From Atrichornis clamosus (taxonomy: Eukaryota > Chordata > Aves > Passeriformes > Menuridae), in contig WBMZ01008927.1 of NCBI GenBank assembly GCA_013400975.1, positions 62,001 through 126,000 of the forward strand: DNA of 64,000 nt. The letters are read 5' to 3'. The stretch's first letter is position 1, and each line of letters begins with the position of its first letter. Under the pieces are notes generated by a model. That model searched no databases and had not been told where the DNA came from. It saw only the letters and a list, made by a program, of their open reading frames with translations. Shown piece after piece: positions 13,351-26,500 of this stretch. Made by a program: the position numbers and the translations under genes.

Positions 13351-14383
13351 TTCCATTCAGACCACGAACAGAACAAAAAAAAATACTCTATGATAAGAAA
13401 CTGATCTGCAAAATATATAGTTTCAGTATAATAACATCCCTTTCATCTTCCTAGTACTCAGAGTATAACATACCATGAAACAGGACAGATATAGGTATGT
13501 CTAATCTTGTGTCAAGAATCATACCTCCAAGCACCTTCTGTAGCATGATAAAAATTTTTTTTAAATGTTCAGTATCTTTTTCCTCCATATATTTAACTGA
13601 GGATGATTTCATGGAGCCATAAAAAGACCAAGGATATAGGAAACTATATATCACTGGGGTGGTGAAAGTGTTCCCTGCAAAAACATTTTAATTCAAACAT
13701 GTTTTTTCCTTATACGTGATACTGTCAATCCCTCATTAGAAATAAAAGTGTTTCAGTCAGTGATATGCATTCTAAGGTCACCAAAAGACAAATATTTACT
13801 TTCCACAGTATATATGTTTAATGGGTAATTAATGTCCTGTTGTAAAAGGAGTTATATAATGAGGTTGTGTGTTTGCCTTGGAAATAGAGAACCCTTCCTC
13901 CTATTCCTTCTTTCTCTGACTTTCATGTCTGATGTAATCCATTTTATTTACCTCTGGCACACCTCCTTCTCTTTAGGAAAGCCTGACTACATCCTCCTGG
14001 AGTCCCAGCTTCTGTTCAAAACTTTTTTCTAGATTGCCTCTTTTGTTCTGTATTATTCTTAACTTCACTCCCAGTATAGATTATCCTGACATACTGGATA
14101 CCAAAGGACTACACCAGCATTATGAACAGCACATCAGACTTGAGACTAAGACATCTCCCATTGTTTCTGACGTATTTTTCAGCTGGACCCTTTAGGGTAC
14201 CCTTCATTAAGTATCACTTTGATACTCCAACTCTCTATTCTGCCACTGGTTGTTATCAGTCAACAAATTTTTGCCTTGTTAAAGGCAGTGGAAATGTTCC
14301 TCTTGATTTCAGGATTTCACCCAGAGCGTCAGTTCCACCATGGTTTCCTCAAGAATGTTGCATTCATTTTTAGGAAGTGGCAG

Positions 14384-14464
14384 ATTAAAAATCTCTCTGA
14401 CACAAAGTGTTAATACAAAAACATTAAAAATCTCTCTGACACAAAGTGTTAATACAAAAACATT
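14384..14464. repeat. Perfect 39-bp tandem duplication
   Basis: A 39-bp unit beginning attaaaaatctctctgacac is present twice without a single mismatch, at 14384-14422 and 14423-14461, and is followed by three bases (att) of a third copy. Perfect identity in otherwise decayed non-coding DNA suggests a recent duplication, possibly still variable within the species, or an assembly error. Confidence 0.95.
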
Positions 14465-15641
14465 CACGGGGGCTTCTGGAGCATGGAACCATCCTGATAC
14501 TTAAGACTAAATTCAACAAGCATGTTAATAAGTATTTGGTGTGCTGGTGGCTCATGTGACCATACTTCCCCTAATGTCTTCATATTTATGTACAAGTTAA
14601 TTCAATATAATTTATCTATTTTTATGTCTAGCAGATATAACTATTGGGAAATTTTATTTGGAAATTTTCCATGATTGGGGTTTTTCTTGTTAAAATGCTC
14701 CTTTTTACAGGGACTTTTTGATCCAACTGTGTAATGAGATTCCAAAAACTGGCATTCTGCTCTCCTCCTTGCCTTTAAACAAATGTTGAAAAAGCAGCCC
14801 TCAGGAGCTACAGGTAGAATTCCTACCTCAATCCAAAGATTAATATTTCCAAATGCATTGAAAAAAGGAAACTCTTTTAAATCCTAGAGATAACGTAAAA
14901 AGATCAGAAACTGTTGAAGAATAGAAAAACAAATCATGCTCTCAGCAGCATAGTTGTTCCAGCAATACCTCTTACAACCAGAAGGATTTTTACTATGCTT
15001 TTGGTAACATTGATTTCCCTTTGCGATCCTCACACTCTTTTAGACTTCCCAGATTGCTGCTGTCTCCCACGCACCTGCTGATGGTCTCACACTACTGCTC
15101 ACTTGTTGCCAGCTCCATCCACAGTACTAAAAGTGTTCTCACTCATATACAAAGTGACAGCTGAATTTGTTAAAAGCTAACCCAGATAGGATGGCTACAC
15201 AAAAAGAAAACCAGCTTGAGGGGGGAAAAAAAAAAAAGAACACTAGGTTCACCGAGTTGCCAAATTTTACGGTATTTTTACAACAAATTTTTTTTGAGAA
15301 AAAATATGTTCAGAATTGTTAGATGTGTTTTGCTTCCCCTTTTTCTTTCCTCTATTCTTCTCACTTTCTGCCTGCAGCATGCAACAGGCAGTACAGGAAT
15401 TGTGATGAGAGTGCTTTTTCAAGAAAAATCCTGCCAAACTTTGTAGGCATGAGGCACTAGAAGGAAATGGAAGGATCATTCATATTTGAAAGGACAACCA
15501 CCATGATAACACTTGAATGTGGACTTTAAAAGGGCAAGGAAGGAAGTGCAGAGCCATCATCTCCAATGAGAGTTACTTGGACTGCTCAGCACTCTGCCTG
15601 CTCTTCCCTTCCTGCAGTGTGCTCTGTAAGCATCCAGTAAT

Positions 15642-15690
15642 TACAGAACAGCGAGGCTGGAGGGGATGTTTCAGAGGTTGTAGGGTCGTG
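15642..15690 (-). mobile_element. Diverged CR1 3'-end fragment
   Basis: The plus-strand stretch acagaacagcgaggctggag, then gggatgtttcagaggttgtagggtc, resembles the complement of a CR1 3' end of the type 'acagaatcacagaa-ggctgaggctggaagg-acctctggagatc'. The match is partial and has several differences, so this is a tentative call. If right, the element is on the minus strand and heavily truncated. Confidence 0.5.
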
Positions 15691-15699
15691 TTTAAGTTT

Positions 15700-18600
15700 G
15701 TTGGCTAAACAAACACACACATACACCAAAACAAAGAAAAAACAATACATGAAAGAAAGAAGCAGCTGAAAGTTTTAACCCAGAGCCCAGATTAAGTCCT
15801 TTGCTATGTCAGGCCCCATATATGAGATGTCTTCTTCACAGACGGTAGCAGAGTGGAGAGATACCGTGTAAGCTTGACTGCCTTCGGTAAGGAAACAACC
15901 CGGTTATGTGGGAACCAGATCTCTGCAGACATATTGACCTGGCTTTTTCAAGTGTGCAGGGACCATGGATCTGCCACATTTAGGTTGTTTCTGGTGCTTG
16001 AATCAGCTTGTTCAAGGTTTGCACTGCATGGCACAGTAGTTTGCTGTATAAACAGGCTTTAAATATATTTGGGAGAAAAACTATTTGCTGAAACTGTTCA
16101 CATTTAGTTTCAGTGCACTCTGGAACACAACTCTAATTTCTTAATCATGTGGCAGCTTGTCAGAGACGCCAAAATTTTGAGCTTTCAAAAATTTTTATCA
16201 TAGTATGTCATTACTTTGCCCTCCATGTCACTGAAAGTCATCAGTTACATGCATACTCTTGACTGGACTAGAGGCATTACTCCAACATTCTGAAAAATTG
16301 GAATTGGTCTTACCCTCTTGTTCCTACTACTCTTCCCTCCAAGGAGAAGCACCCTGGAAAGGCACAAGAAGCAAGATGTGAGATTTACTATCAGTTCTAG
16401 CGAATGTATTTAGTAAATACTAAACTTCTTGCTATAAGCTTTATCAACAGAAATCCAGGAATAAGATCGTGGCTGCTATGCAATGCACTACAATTTTTAC
16501 AATAATAATTACAAACAACAGCAACTTTTCCAAGAGTTTCAGACCTGACTGAATCCAGTACAATTGTATACGAAACATGGTCAAATTTATTCTCTTTGTA
16601 CCTTTACCCTTCAGAGATTGTAAGGTAATTTTCAGGCTTGTAGGAGAGTTGTACCTTGAGATTTTACAAGCACTTCTATCCTGATACTTGCAACAGTCAG
16701 CTATCTTATGGCTAAGATACTGCCTGAGAATACTGCATTATTTTTCTGGTGGTCATTGGATTACCATGAGAAAATGGTATTACAGAATGTTCAGCCATTC
16801 TAGTTACTCTGATATTGACATAGCCTATACCTATATATTTGGGTAACTCTCCACTGAGTTAGACTAGAGATGTTGAAAAAACTAGTGTTACATAAATCCT
16901 ACAGGAATCTATAATTTTTAGTAGAGCAATTTATAAATACAAGAACTACATAAAGACCTGTACTACCTTGAATAAACACGTCAAATCTCTTAAATTAAAA
17001 ACATAGTTGAATCTAGTCACTGTGGGTAGAAAGTTCTGGGTAATTTTCTGATGCAGACAGATTGCATCTTATATGAGTGAGATGATAGATTTACTACACT
17101 GTTACTGCAGCTCCTGTGTTGGAAAATAATATTTATGGTCCTACTCTCTCTATGGTGTTTGGAGCATCCATCTCTGGGGAGCAGACGGTAAACAGAGAGA
17201 AAATTCCCTGAGATCCAAAAAATAGTGTTTTTGGAGGAAAGAATAATTATTTCTTTTAAAATATACCCACATAGATATTTTAATAACACTGAAACCCACA
17301 AACTGAAAGCACGAGTTGAAAAGGTTTCCACAGACGAAGCACTCGGTGTTAAACATCTTTTTCACTCCCTGTCTCACCCGATGGAGATCATAATTACCAC
17401 CAAGTTAATATGAAACCTGCCAAATGTGCCTGACTTCAGGGCAGTGTGCTCCTTTGCAGCCATTTTCTTTTCAGAATGACTAATAATCTGCATATGTTTA
17501 ATCAAATCAGGATAGTTAGGAATATGGATGTTTTTTAAAAAATAAAAATATGTCGGGGACCACCTTAGTGGAGTATCAGGAAAAAAGAACTGTTAAAGAG
17601 TTGTTAAATTTCTTAGAAAGAGTAGTATATTGATCCTATATCGTGGATCAATTCAACTATAATTCTATTATTAACATCTTTATGGTGCTTTTAACAATCA
17701 CCTAAAAAACAACGAACTCACAAAAATTACCTGAGGATGGTTTTCTTCCCCTTGGTGTGGCTCAGATAGGACTGGGCAAATCACAGAATCCCTCATTTTC
17801 AGAATGTTTCTATATGAAAGGAAAAAAGCCCACTTGTAAATCAGAACGTTTAAAAAACCCTAGCTAAACAGAAATTTCTAAGGCTCATACACTTTTGTAG
17901 AAATTACACTTTTGATCAGTCAGCATTTTCAAATGAAATCATATCACAGAACATTCCTCATAAACCTAATTATAAAATATACTAATATATGCTGTATCAG
18001 AACTTTGATTCTTACCAGTGAGATCAAGTGGCATGAGAAATTGAGATGTATTTCTCAATACTATCTATTACCAAAAAACATTGTTGACAAGTTCAAATAC
18101 AATACAGAGAACACCTCAGAAGCTGCAAAGATAGTTTGATAAATGCAGAAACACTTTAAAAAAATCTATATATTTTCAGGTATTAAAAGATACTAAAACT
18201 ACACAAAAGTTGATTCTTAGGAAAGAATTCAATGAAAGGAAAAAACCCCATGCTAAATATATTTCTGAGTGAACAGTTGAAATATAAGCATAAAGGGAGA
18301 CTAAGTGCAAAATGGTAGCCAGGCACAAGGTCTGCTATTGAAGATAAAAGGACTCCTTCCCTTTTAGGTAATCAGCTCTCTTAATTTCAGCTGACATTAG
18401 TAGGTGAAAAGAAGTGAACCTGAACTTCTTGTTCAAGGAGATGAAAGAATGGTTGAAACACCAACTGGACCTGCCCACTGAAACATTGTCCCCACAGCCA
18501 AGGTACCACTGTCCTGACTCACAACCAACACTGAATCTCAGGATTAGGAGCCAGCTTATAGTAAAAGAGTAAGAGTCACTAATTATAAAGCACTGTGGTA

Positions 18601-19110
18601 TTACTTTAATATTAAGACTATAATCTCATTTTTGATACTTGATCTTCTCCAAAAAACATGATTCAATTTTGCAAGCTACATTACAACTATCTGGATGTGA
18701 AAAGTTTGCATGTGTAACCACCTGTGATCACACACACATGACCAGCCATACTGGGCCAGAGAAAGGATTCATCCAGACAAGGATGTGGTCAGCAGCAGAC
18801 ACTTCAGGAGAATAAAACCAACACAAGCACACATATTACTCCCCGCCTAATACTCTCATAGTCTCTAAATATTTTCAGCTCAGGAGATTTTCTGAGTGGG
18901 TTGTGCTTTGTCTAAATACATAAGGTATAGACAAAAACCCTTCCAGATGTAAACACTGACTGCATGACAACCTCTGTTCATTAAAGCCTTTGGAAAGGAG
19001 TTGCAAAGGCCCTTTACCCACTGCATGAACTCCCTCTTCTTGTTTTAAACCACTCTCCCATTCCTTTCACATCTTTTTACACAGTAAGAGACAGTCAGTG
19101 TGCATCTACC
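15700..19110. other. Non-coding AT-rich region
   Basis: I see no gene or confident repeat. A short CA-rich run (cacacacacatacacc) lies near 15711-15727. Open frames here, such as the 104-codon minus-strand frame around 17.0-17.3 kb, overlap frames on the other strand and resemble no protein I know. Confidence 0.55.
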
Positions 19111-19119
19111 TTCTTGCTA

Positions 19120-20500
19120 GCAGTAGTGGTTTTGCAGACCTTTGATACAGCTGCTCAGGTTGCCTCCTTTCAAGGCTGTCAAGTCCCAGCCTCCATATAG
19201 AAGCTGTTGGCTTTTAGTCATCTTTGTTGTCCTTCTCTGCACCTTTTCCAGTTCTAAAACATCATTTTTGCAATGACATATCTAGAATTGCACATAATTT
19301 TTAATGTACTGGTGAATCATGGTTTTATACAGTGGAATAATTATGTTTTCTGTTTGTTCTCTATTCTCTAATAACTCCTAAATATTTTTTTTTCAACTAC
19401 TGCCAAGAACTGAGATGACCTTTTCATAGAATTATTTAGCATAACCCCCACATCTAACTCGGCGGTGGCAATCATCAATTCAGAGCCCATAATCTTCTAC
19501 ATGAAAAAGGCTTTTTCTTTGCCAGTGTGCATGTACTTTACATTTACCTACATTGAATTTCATCTGGGTAATTTTATTACCCAATCGCTTTGGCAATTCT
19601 TCACAACTGATCCTCACCATTACTACCTGGAAGAGCTTCACATTGTCACCAAACTTCATTGATCATCCCTATTTTCAAGTATCTTTAAAGTATTTTTAAA
19701 TAGCATGGATCTCCCTTTTGGTACTGCTAATCCTTCATCAAATCTTCACTGATGTCCCCATTCTCTTCTTAAAAAAAATAAGTTTCTATGTGCAAATAGC
19801 CCCAGTTTTAATCACAGCAAACCTCAGGATAAAAACTGAGTAGACATTTTGATATTTTATATGCTGGTCATCATCTGTTTCTGCTAAAGTGATCAAAAAA
19901 CGTTTTAGGGGAAATTCGGATCCCTGAAACTAGTTAGTCCTTAAACTCTTCTGGCTAGTTTGATTACAGTTTTATATTTAGTTTTTAGTTTGCAGTCCTT
20001 CTTAGTTTAGACACAACTTCAGTTTTCTCAATGATCTTTCTTATTTTTAATAACTTTTCCTTTACTGATTAGTCATGCCAGTCTCCTTTCACCCTTTCTG
20101 AAGTCTTTCCCAAAGGATGGGGCACTCTCAGCTGCTGTGCCCCTACTTCAGTGATCATCTTACTCCCTGGAAGAATTTAATTCTTTTAGTGGCCCATTTT
20201 AGCTTCTTTTTAGCGGGCTTCCCTGTTTTCACAGAGTTGTTCTTTTTGAAGTTAAGCACACTTGCGGTGCATTTTTTGGCCTTTGTTGCTCCTGTGGGGG
20301 GACTGAATTGAAGTACATTACGGGCACTGTTACAGAGCGGTGATTCCATTGTGAGATTCTGAACCGGATCCTGCACATCACTCAGGACACAAACAAGCTG
20401 TCAGTCAGTGTGGTCTGGTTGTTTAGGGAGCTGATCTCAGGCCCTCTCTCTGCTTTGCTGCTCAGTCAGCTCAGTCACAGGTGCATGGCTCTGTCGGAGG
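19120..20500 (-). mobile_element. Old CR1 LINE, ORF2 remnant with central deletion
   Basis: Translated on the minus strand this stretch keeps recognisable pieces of CR1 ORF2, the endonuclease-reverse transcriptase polyprotein. Near 20305-20337 the peptide LCNSARNVLQF fits the C-terminal part of the endonuclease (family form 'CSDHEMIEF'). Near 19534-19563 MKFNVGKCKV is the reverse-transcriptase motif usually written W-x-MKFN-x-x-KCKV-x-H. Near 19219-19251 LEKVQRRTTKM is the conserved 'LE-VQRRATKM' segment towards the C-terminus. The order is correct for one minus-strand element. The endonuclease and RT motifs are about 0.75 kb apart, less than expected for an intact ORF2 of roughly 900-1000 codons, so part of the central RT has been lost. 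Many stops and frameshifts make it a dead copy. Its divergence points to an older subfamily than the CR1 ends elsewhere in the window. Confidence 0.85.
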
Positions 20501-20509
20501 ATTTGCACG

Positions 20510-23500
20510 TGGGTCTGTCAGGAATGGGATTGAGGGAACTGAATTGTTCTTTCCTTTAGTAGTTCGTGCATTTAATAAATAGAGCAGAGAAACAAGGTTT
20601 CTCTGTATATGTAGTGACTGTGGAGGTAATTGATACATGCACATCCTAACAGACACATTTGGCCTATCTTTGGCATTCAAACCTTAACCACCTTAAAAAT
20701 GGAAACCCCTGAGCTTGAGCACAGGTACAGGCACTGGCAACCAAGATTTGGCACAAGGCAGGAAAAAAATGCTATGCAACTGCCACAAACAGCTCATTTG
20801 AGCTATCAGACAAACACAGCCAACACACCCTTCGCAAAACTCTGAAACAAATTAATCACAAATCAATTTTAATACAAAATGATGTTAATTCTTAAAAAAA
20901 TAAAAGATCCCTCAGGCAGAGTTTTGCTCCCTTCTCTTCATCTTGATGAAAGACAGAACTCCAAAGTTCACCAGAAACTTCCATATCTCTCTGCTTTGTG
21001 TGTGACAGGTTTCCAGGCCCTGCCAAGAACAGTAGCACCATAAATCCTTAAGACACAAAGGCAAACAAATAATCCTGCTGGTGTGTGAAGGTTTGGAGAC
21101 CTCTGTGTACTCTTTCACTGTACTCCTTGGAGAGTCAAAGGACTTTTGAGGAAACCTGAGGTGTCTTACACATGATTATTGTTTTACAATACAGTGCTTA
21201 TTTGCTTATGTGGGCTCCCAGGGATGCCTTGGCAATGGGTCTAACTGAAGATTTTCCTATGTACTCTGTCCCCTCAGCATCTTTTATCTGGTACTTATAA
21301 CTGTTTAGTTCCTTGTTTCCTCTGTGCAAGACAGAGCACCATCTGTCCGCTGTGCACTACAGTAACAAAACATTAGGATGTTCATTCTCTTTAAATTAAG
21401 AGCTTGAGTGTTACCGTGAGCAGAAACATTTTGTTAAAATATGGCATTTGGTGCACCTACCCAAAGATGCTGATTTACTGAAAAACTTCCAGCAGTGGGA
21501 TTCATGCATGTGACACACTGACAATTGTGGATTTCTGTTAACATCAGTTTCTGTCTGTCATACCTATGTAGTTACAAAATAACAAAGGGATAATAAAGCA
21601 CAATTGTATATTCACAGTTTGAGATTTCTATTGACAGATCTTCACACTGAATGCTTCTACAAGAAAGTGTGATTATATAGCTCTCTGTTAAAAGAACTGA
21701 AAATCTGTCCTTTGTTACAACTCTCTTACACACCATCGCTATCATTTGGAATCTTTTAAGGGATGTGTCAAAGTTGACAGGTCCAAATTTGGCCTCCTCT
21801 CACTAAATTATATTTGTAGATTTGGAATATCTTCCATGTAGGAAAAAATTCCAGCAGCTGCCTCCAAGACGAGGGCTAATTCCTCTGTCTAACTGCAGGT
21901 CAGCCAACAAGCGAGCAACAATTTCTCTTCTGTGCCACAAAATGAGGGTTTATGTTCCACACTATCCCTCCTCTTTTGGCTTACATATTAAGTTGGTGCT
22001 GGGCTGAAAAATCACTCTGCTTACTCATTTACCTATGGGATAGACAATGGTTTTATTAGTTTAGCTTGTCGCCTCTAACTTTCCACTGCACCCTTGAAAG
22101 CTCTATTATATTACAACCACATGAGTGCTCTAACAGAGCTTTGCTTGCAACTTACAGAGTTACCTTCTGGCTTCTCTTCTGTTGCACATCATGCTGCATG
22201 GGATTAACAATGACAGCTAATTTAACTTCTTGGATCACTGTTTTCCAGTTTGCAAATTAGGTCAATAAAATTTTCCCAATATATTAGAAAACCAGGTGAT
22301 TCTCTTTGTCCAAAGGAATCCTAAATGTGCAGAAACTAAAATTGATTTAAAAAAAAAAAGGAAAGTATAAAAAATAGGATAGATATTTAATACATATTTA
22401 ATTTAAAAATATCTGATGGATTTTGCATTACTGAGAATCCAAAAGGATTTCAGGAATAAATGTATGTGTTAGTAAAAAATTATTTAGATATTAAAATTTG
22501 AATTGCAATAGCATAGGACTGCAAAGGTGACTGTTGAGCTGTTCTTGACAATAGAAAAAGTATAATTCTAGGTCAGAAAAATCTGTAAATCCCTTAGCTA
22601 TTTTAGAAAAAAAAAAAGAGAATGTAAATTCATAGAGCTGGAACGCTTGTCTTCTTCTCCTCACATTAACAATCCAGTAGAAATACCAAAAGGATTTCAA
22701 TGCATATGCCTAAAATAGGCCATTAGATTATAATCCCTACTGGTCTAAAATTATTAGACATCTGTAACGTTTGGATCCAAGCATCTTAAAGCATTTACTC
22801 TAAACTCCTACCCAGTCTTAGCCACTTTTCCTTCAGACACATATGCATATCTTAAAGTAAGTGAAAAAACTGCAAAGGACAAAGGGCATTTTCCTCGATC
22901 CATCTCCTATCTCCCCCATCCTTTTGGAAACTTTAACAGGGTACACAATAGTGATTTGGAGTTCCTGGACCTACTATGCTACAAAGCCTTTCAAGCAAAA
23001 AGGTAACAACTCCAGAAGCACCCACACCTTAGTAGACCATCGGGCTTCTGGGGAAAAAAAATGGCAACATCTCTTTTTGCCCTTTCATTCAGCCAGCTCC
23101 AAAATATTTGCCGTAGCCAAAACTATAGCAAAACAATAACAACAAAATACTATACCGCAGGTAAGCAGAGTATGTATTCCCTCTAAACCAGACTGGAAAT
23201 ATTGCCCTTGATTTGACAATAGGCAGGTTATAGAAAATTAGGAACAATATCTCAAAATACTTTTCCCATCCTGAGGCTCTGCATCCATTGCCTGCTTCCT
23301 TTACTCACCCTGCAGTAATTTTGTGTCTGTGCAATAGTTATTACCTAGTGCTTCTTTGAACCTTTCAGTACATCAGGGAAGCTTTCTAAAGCAAAGCTTT
23401 AAGTAGAACTCATATGTTAAAAAAATATTTTGCCCAAACTGCAGGAAGAAGTCAATATGAATCAATTTTTCTGTGTGTTTTTAATGCCTCAGTGTCTAAG

Positions 23501-26500
23501 TTAAATTTACTTTAGGTCTTCTTTCTTTGTTTCCAACAACCCTATTCTGTAGTGCCAAATGAAAGTGCACAATAAGATGGAACACTTAGGAACCTACATT
23601 TCCCTCTGAGCCCATGTGTCCAGGTCTGTGCATTTAAACTCCAGTAATAGTTTTTTCCTCAGATATGCTGGTCACTATTTGGACATACAACAATGCATAA
23701 GCACCTCTGTGAGTGACCACAGAATGTTTCTCTAGAAGATTTCACTTGTTTACTATGCCAAGTTTGAAAATACCTCTCTTGTACCCTGGTGGAGATTCTC
23801 TTTTTGTACCTAGCTCTTCCTCTTTCAAAGGACAAGCATCAGCCACCTTCACAGCTTTGTGACTCTGTTCACATCCAGTGGGAAATCTCAGTGATTCAAG
23901 GACCATGAAGAAAAATTATAATGGAAATATCCACAGGTGAAAACAGGGAACCCACAGAAACCCTACTACACTCTAAGGTTTTATTAATTTTTCCACGCAC
24001 TCTCTTATGCTGAAATTTCCAAGTGAAGTTTTCTTGTAAAAAAACATCCATAGGCAGATAGCAGCAGAGGAACTAGAAGCCTTATAGCTAGTGCACAAGA
24101 TAAAGCTCCTACAGTCTACCTCCAACTGAAAAGGAATCTGTGAGTTTTATGGTAAGGGTTTTTTTAATTTCTTCTCCCAACCTGAAGTCCAGGGCAAGGA
24201 CACATACCCCATAACTTCCTCTTTCTGAAATATCAGGTATTCAGTATTTCTGTGAATGCTGCAGACTGATTCAAAGCTGGGTTCTTACAGCACTAAAAAT
24301 CCAAAGCAAATAACCGAAGTGGAGACAAGCACTTCAACATGATCATCTTGAATAAATAGCATCAAACAAAAACTATTAAAACTTTTGCTGATGGCTGTAG
24401 TCAAGGCATTTCTGGATTAGAGCATGAAGCTAAATGGAAGAATGAGCATTAGTATCAGCAATAATAAGATCATCAATGAAATTAATTACCTTTAACAGTC
24501 CAAAGGAGTATAATTTCTCTCCATTTTCTCTTCCAAGTGTTTTTGATAACACAGCCAACAGAGTAGATGCAGTTACAGTAAATGTTAAGGCCATGCCTCA
24601 GGCATATAAGCATCCAGTGGATCTATTACTTTAAGCACCAGTCCTCACAGGAGACAACCCATATGATCTACCTGACCCCAACTGCTCCAAAACTAACTGC
24701 TTCAGAGCCTAAATGTAATTTTTTGAGTATTAATTTGAATGAATTTCTTCTCCTCTCCCAGATCAAGATTAACATGGTTAGACAAAATTAACTGAAATTG
24801 TACGTGATGTTACTTATTAGTCATCTGTAATATCTCATGATTAATAATCAGAAGAGGTCATTACAAACATAATTTAAAATACTTCTACAGCTTTTAGTAT
24901 ATTTATAGTTTCCATTGTTTCAAACCTTGGGAAAAATAAATATTCCCTTTTTATGTTTGGCATAACCTCCCTTTATTGTTTTGTCTTTAAATGCATTTAG
25001 AGAAGAGATGTCAGACTACAATGTTGAAAAGGAATATCTCCTTTCCTATATTTCACAGTGCTGAACTGTGTAGTACAAGCAGTGGGAGAATAAGTTTCAC
25101 CACTACGACGTGGAAGCAGTTGAAAGACTAACTCCATCCAGAAAACATCCTGTAACTTTTTGCCTTTTCTGCCAAGTCTGCTCTGCATGTGCTGAAGGTT
25201 CTCTAAACCTCATAAAGTGAGCTCTTCTATTCATTTTTCACTGATAACAGAGAGGGTGCCAAGCCATGTCTTGAAGATTCTGGGAATTAAATATTTCTTT
25301 GCCATTGACACTTATTCTCCTTGCCCACCAGTTTTTCATTTGGCTTTGGTTAATTTTTTGATCCAGCAGATCCTGTGCAGGAATCTCTGAAATTAATTAT
25401 AGCTGGTTCAATCAGGCAGAACTGAAGGATGTATAGAAATAATAGCTATTATTTTAAAATTTGTCTTTAGTGTAAGGCAGCAAAAATAAACTTGTATATA
25501 ACAGTATTCCCTGTTCATGTCCAACAATTCAAAATGGAATAACCAGTGTGCCAAAATTCTTGCAACTGCAATTAACTCTACTTTCCTCTTGAAATGTAGG
25601 TTATAAAATTATTAGTTTATGCCAGGAAAATAATCATTTAACTTTTCACATTTATGACAATGAGTGATAGTTATACTGCATTAAATAAGTGTTTTGTTCT
25701 TCTAAAAAACATGTCTAGATTTGATCAAGAAGAGATTAAAAGGATGTCAAAAATTCTATCAGAATTGACAGGATTTCTATTGGAGAGTTACCATTCATCA
25801 TTGATTGAGCTAATTGAGTTACTCAGAGGCTATGCATGTGTTATAGAGTTTCTAATCCTTCCTTTGTTCCACCAGTACTATTCAAAAGAGACTTCACTGA
25901 ATCTACTACAGCTGAAGTGGTGCATAAAAGAATCAGGCTCATTGAAACATAAGGACTGTTACAGCCACAGGCAGTGAAGCACAGGAGATACTGTGCAGTA
26001 ACTGCAAGTTACTACAAGACTTGGGCCATTGCTTATACTCCCGGTAACTTGATAACCTTGGCAGACAGAAGGGCCTATTTCCCAACTTCAGCCTTTCTAA
26101 CAAACATAGTTGATCTTTCTCCAGGAAGATGGCTACAAAATATTGCAGGCAAGCTGTCTTAGCAATAAGAATGAAGACCACCTATTTGCAAAGACAAGCT
26201 GTAGAAATGACTCTACATTAGTAGCAAAAGAAATACTACGTTAAACTGTTAAGAGAGTTCACACACTGGTATAAATCACTATACTTGTGTGTTTTTAATA
26301 TACCAAATTAATGTGATGGAAAGTCACTTAATAGACAAAGAAAAAGTGGAAATAAAGAGCACTAAAGAGTACACAGACTTGAAATCGATCTTAATTTTTT
26401 GGTAATACAGAATGATTATTAACACTGCAAAGCTAAAATGCAAAGAGATATTTCAGCAGGATTATATTGTATAGCACTTGAGTAGTAGAATACTGCATTC

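Larger units (their letters stand above)
10210..15640. other. Non-coding region with low-complexity tracts
   Basis: No gene was recognised. The region holds A-rich low complexity around 10.85 kb, three small tandem duplications (12.2, 13.3 and 14.4 kb), and a 7-bp inverted repeat GTGCTGT/ACAGCAC with a 13-nt spacer at 12539-12565. A homopurine-like run of G then A occurs near 15223. The 71-codon frame across the A-rich tract is lysine-rich only because of the poly-A. Confidence 0.55.

Noticed and set aside
19465..19662. 65-codon plus-strand frame as a small gene
   Set aside because: It is the antisense of the CR1 reverse-transcriptase motif region.
20155..20376. 73-codon minus-strand frame as a small host gene
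   Set aside because: It contains the CR1 endonuclease remnant (LCNSARNVLQF) and is explained by the decayed LINE.
25654..25977. 107-codon plus-strand frame as a transposase or other gene
   Set aside because: It has a helical-looking leucine-rich composition but no catalytic motif or recognised family; its length fits chance.
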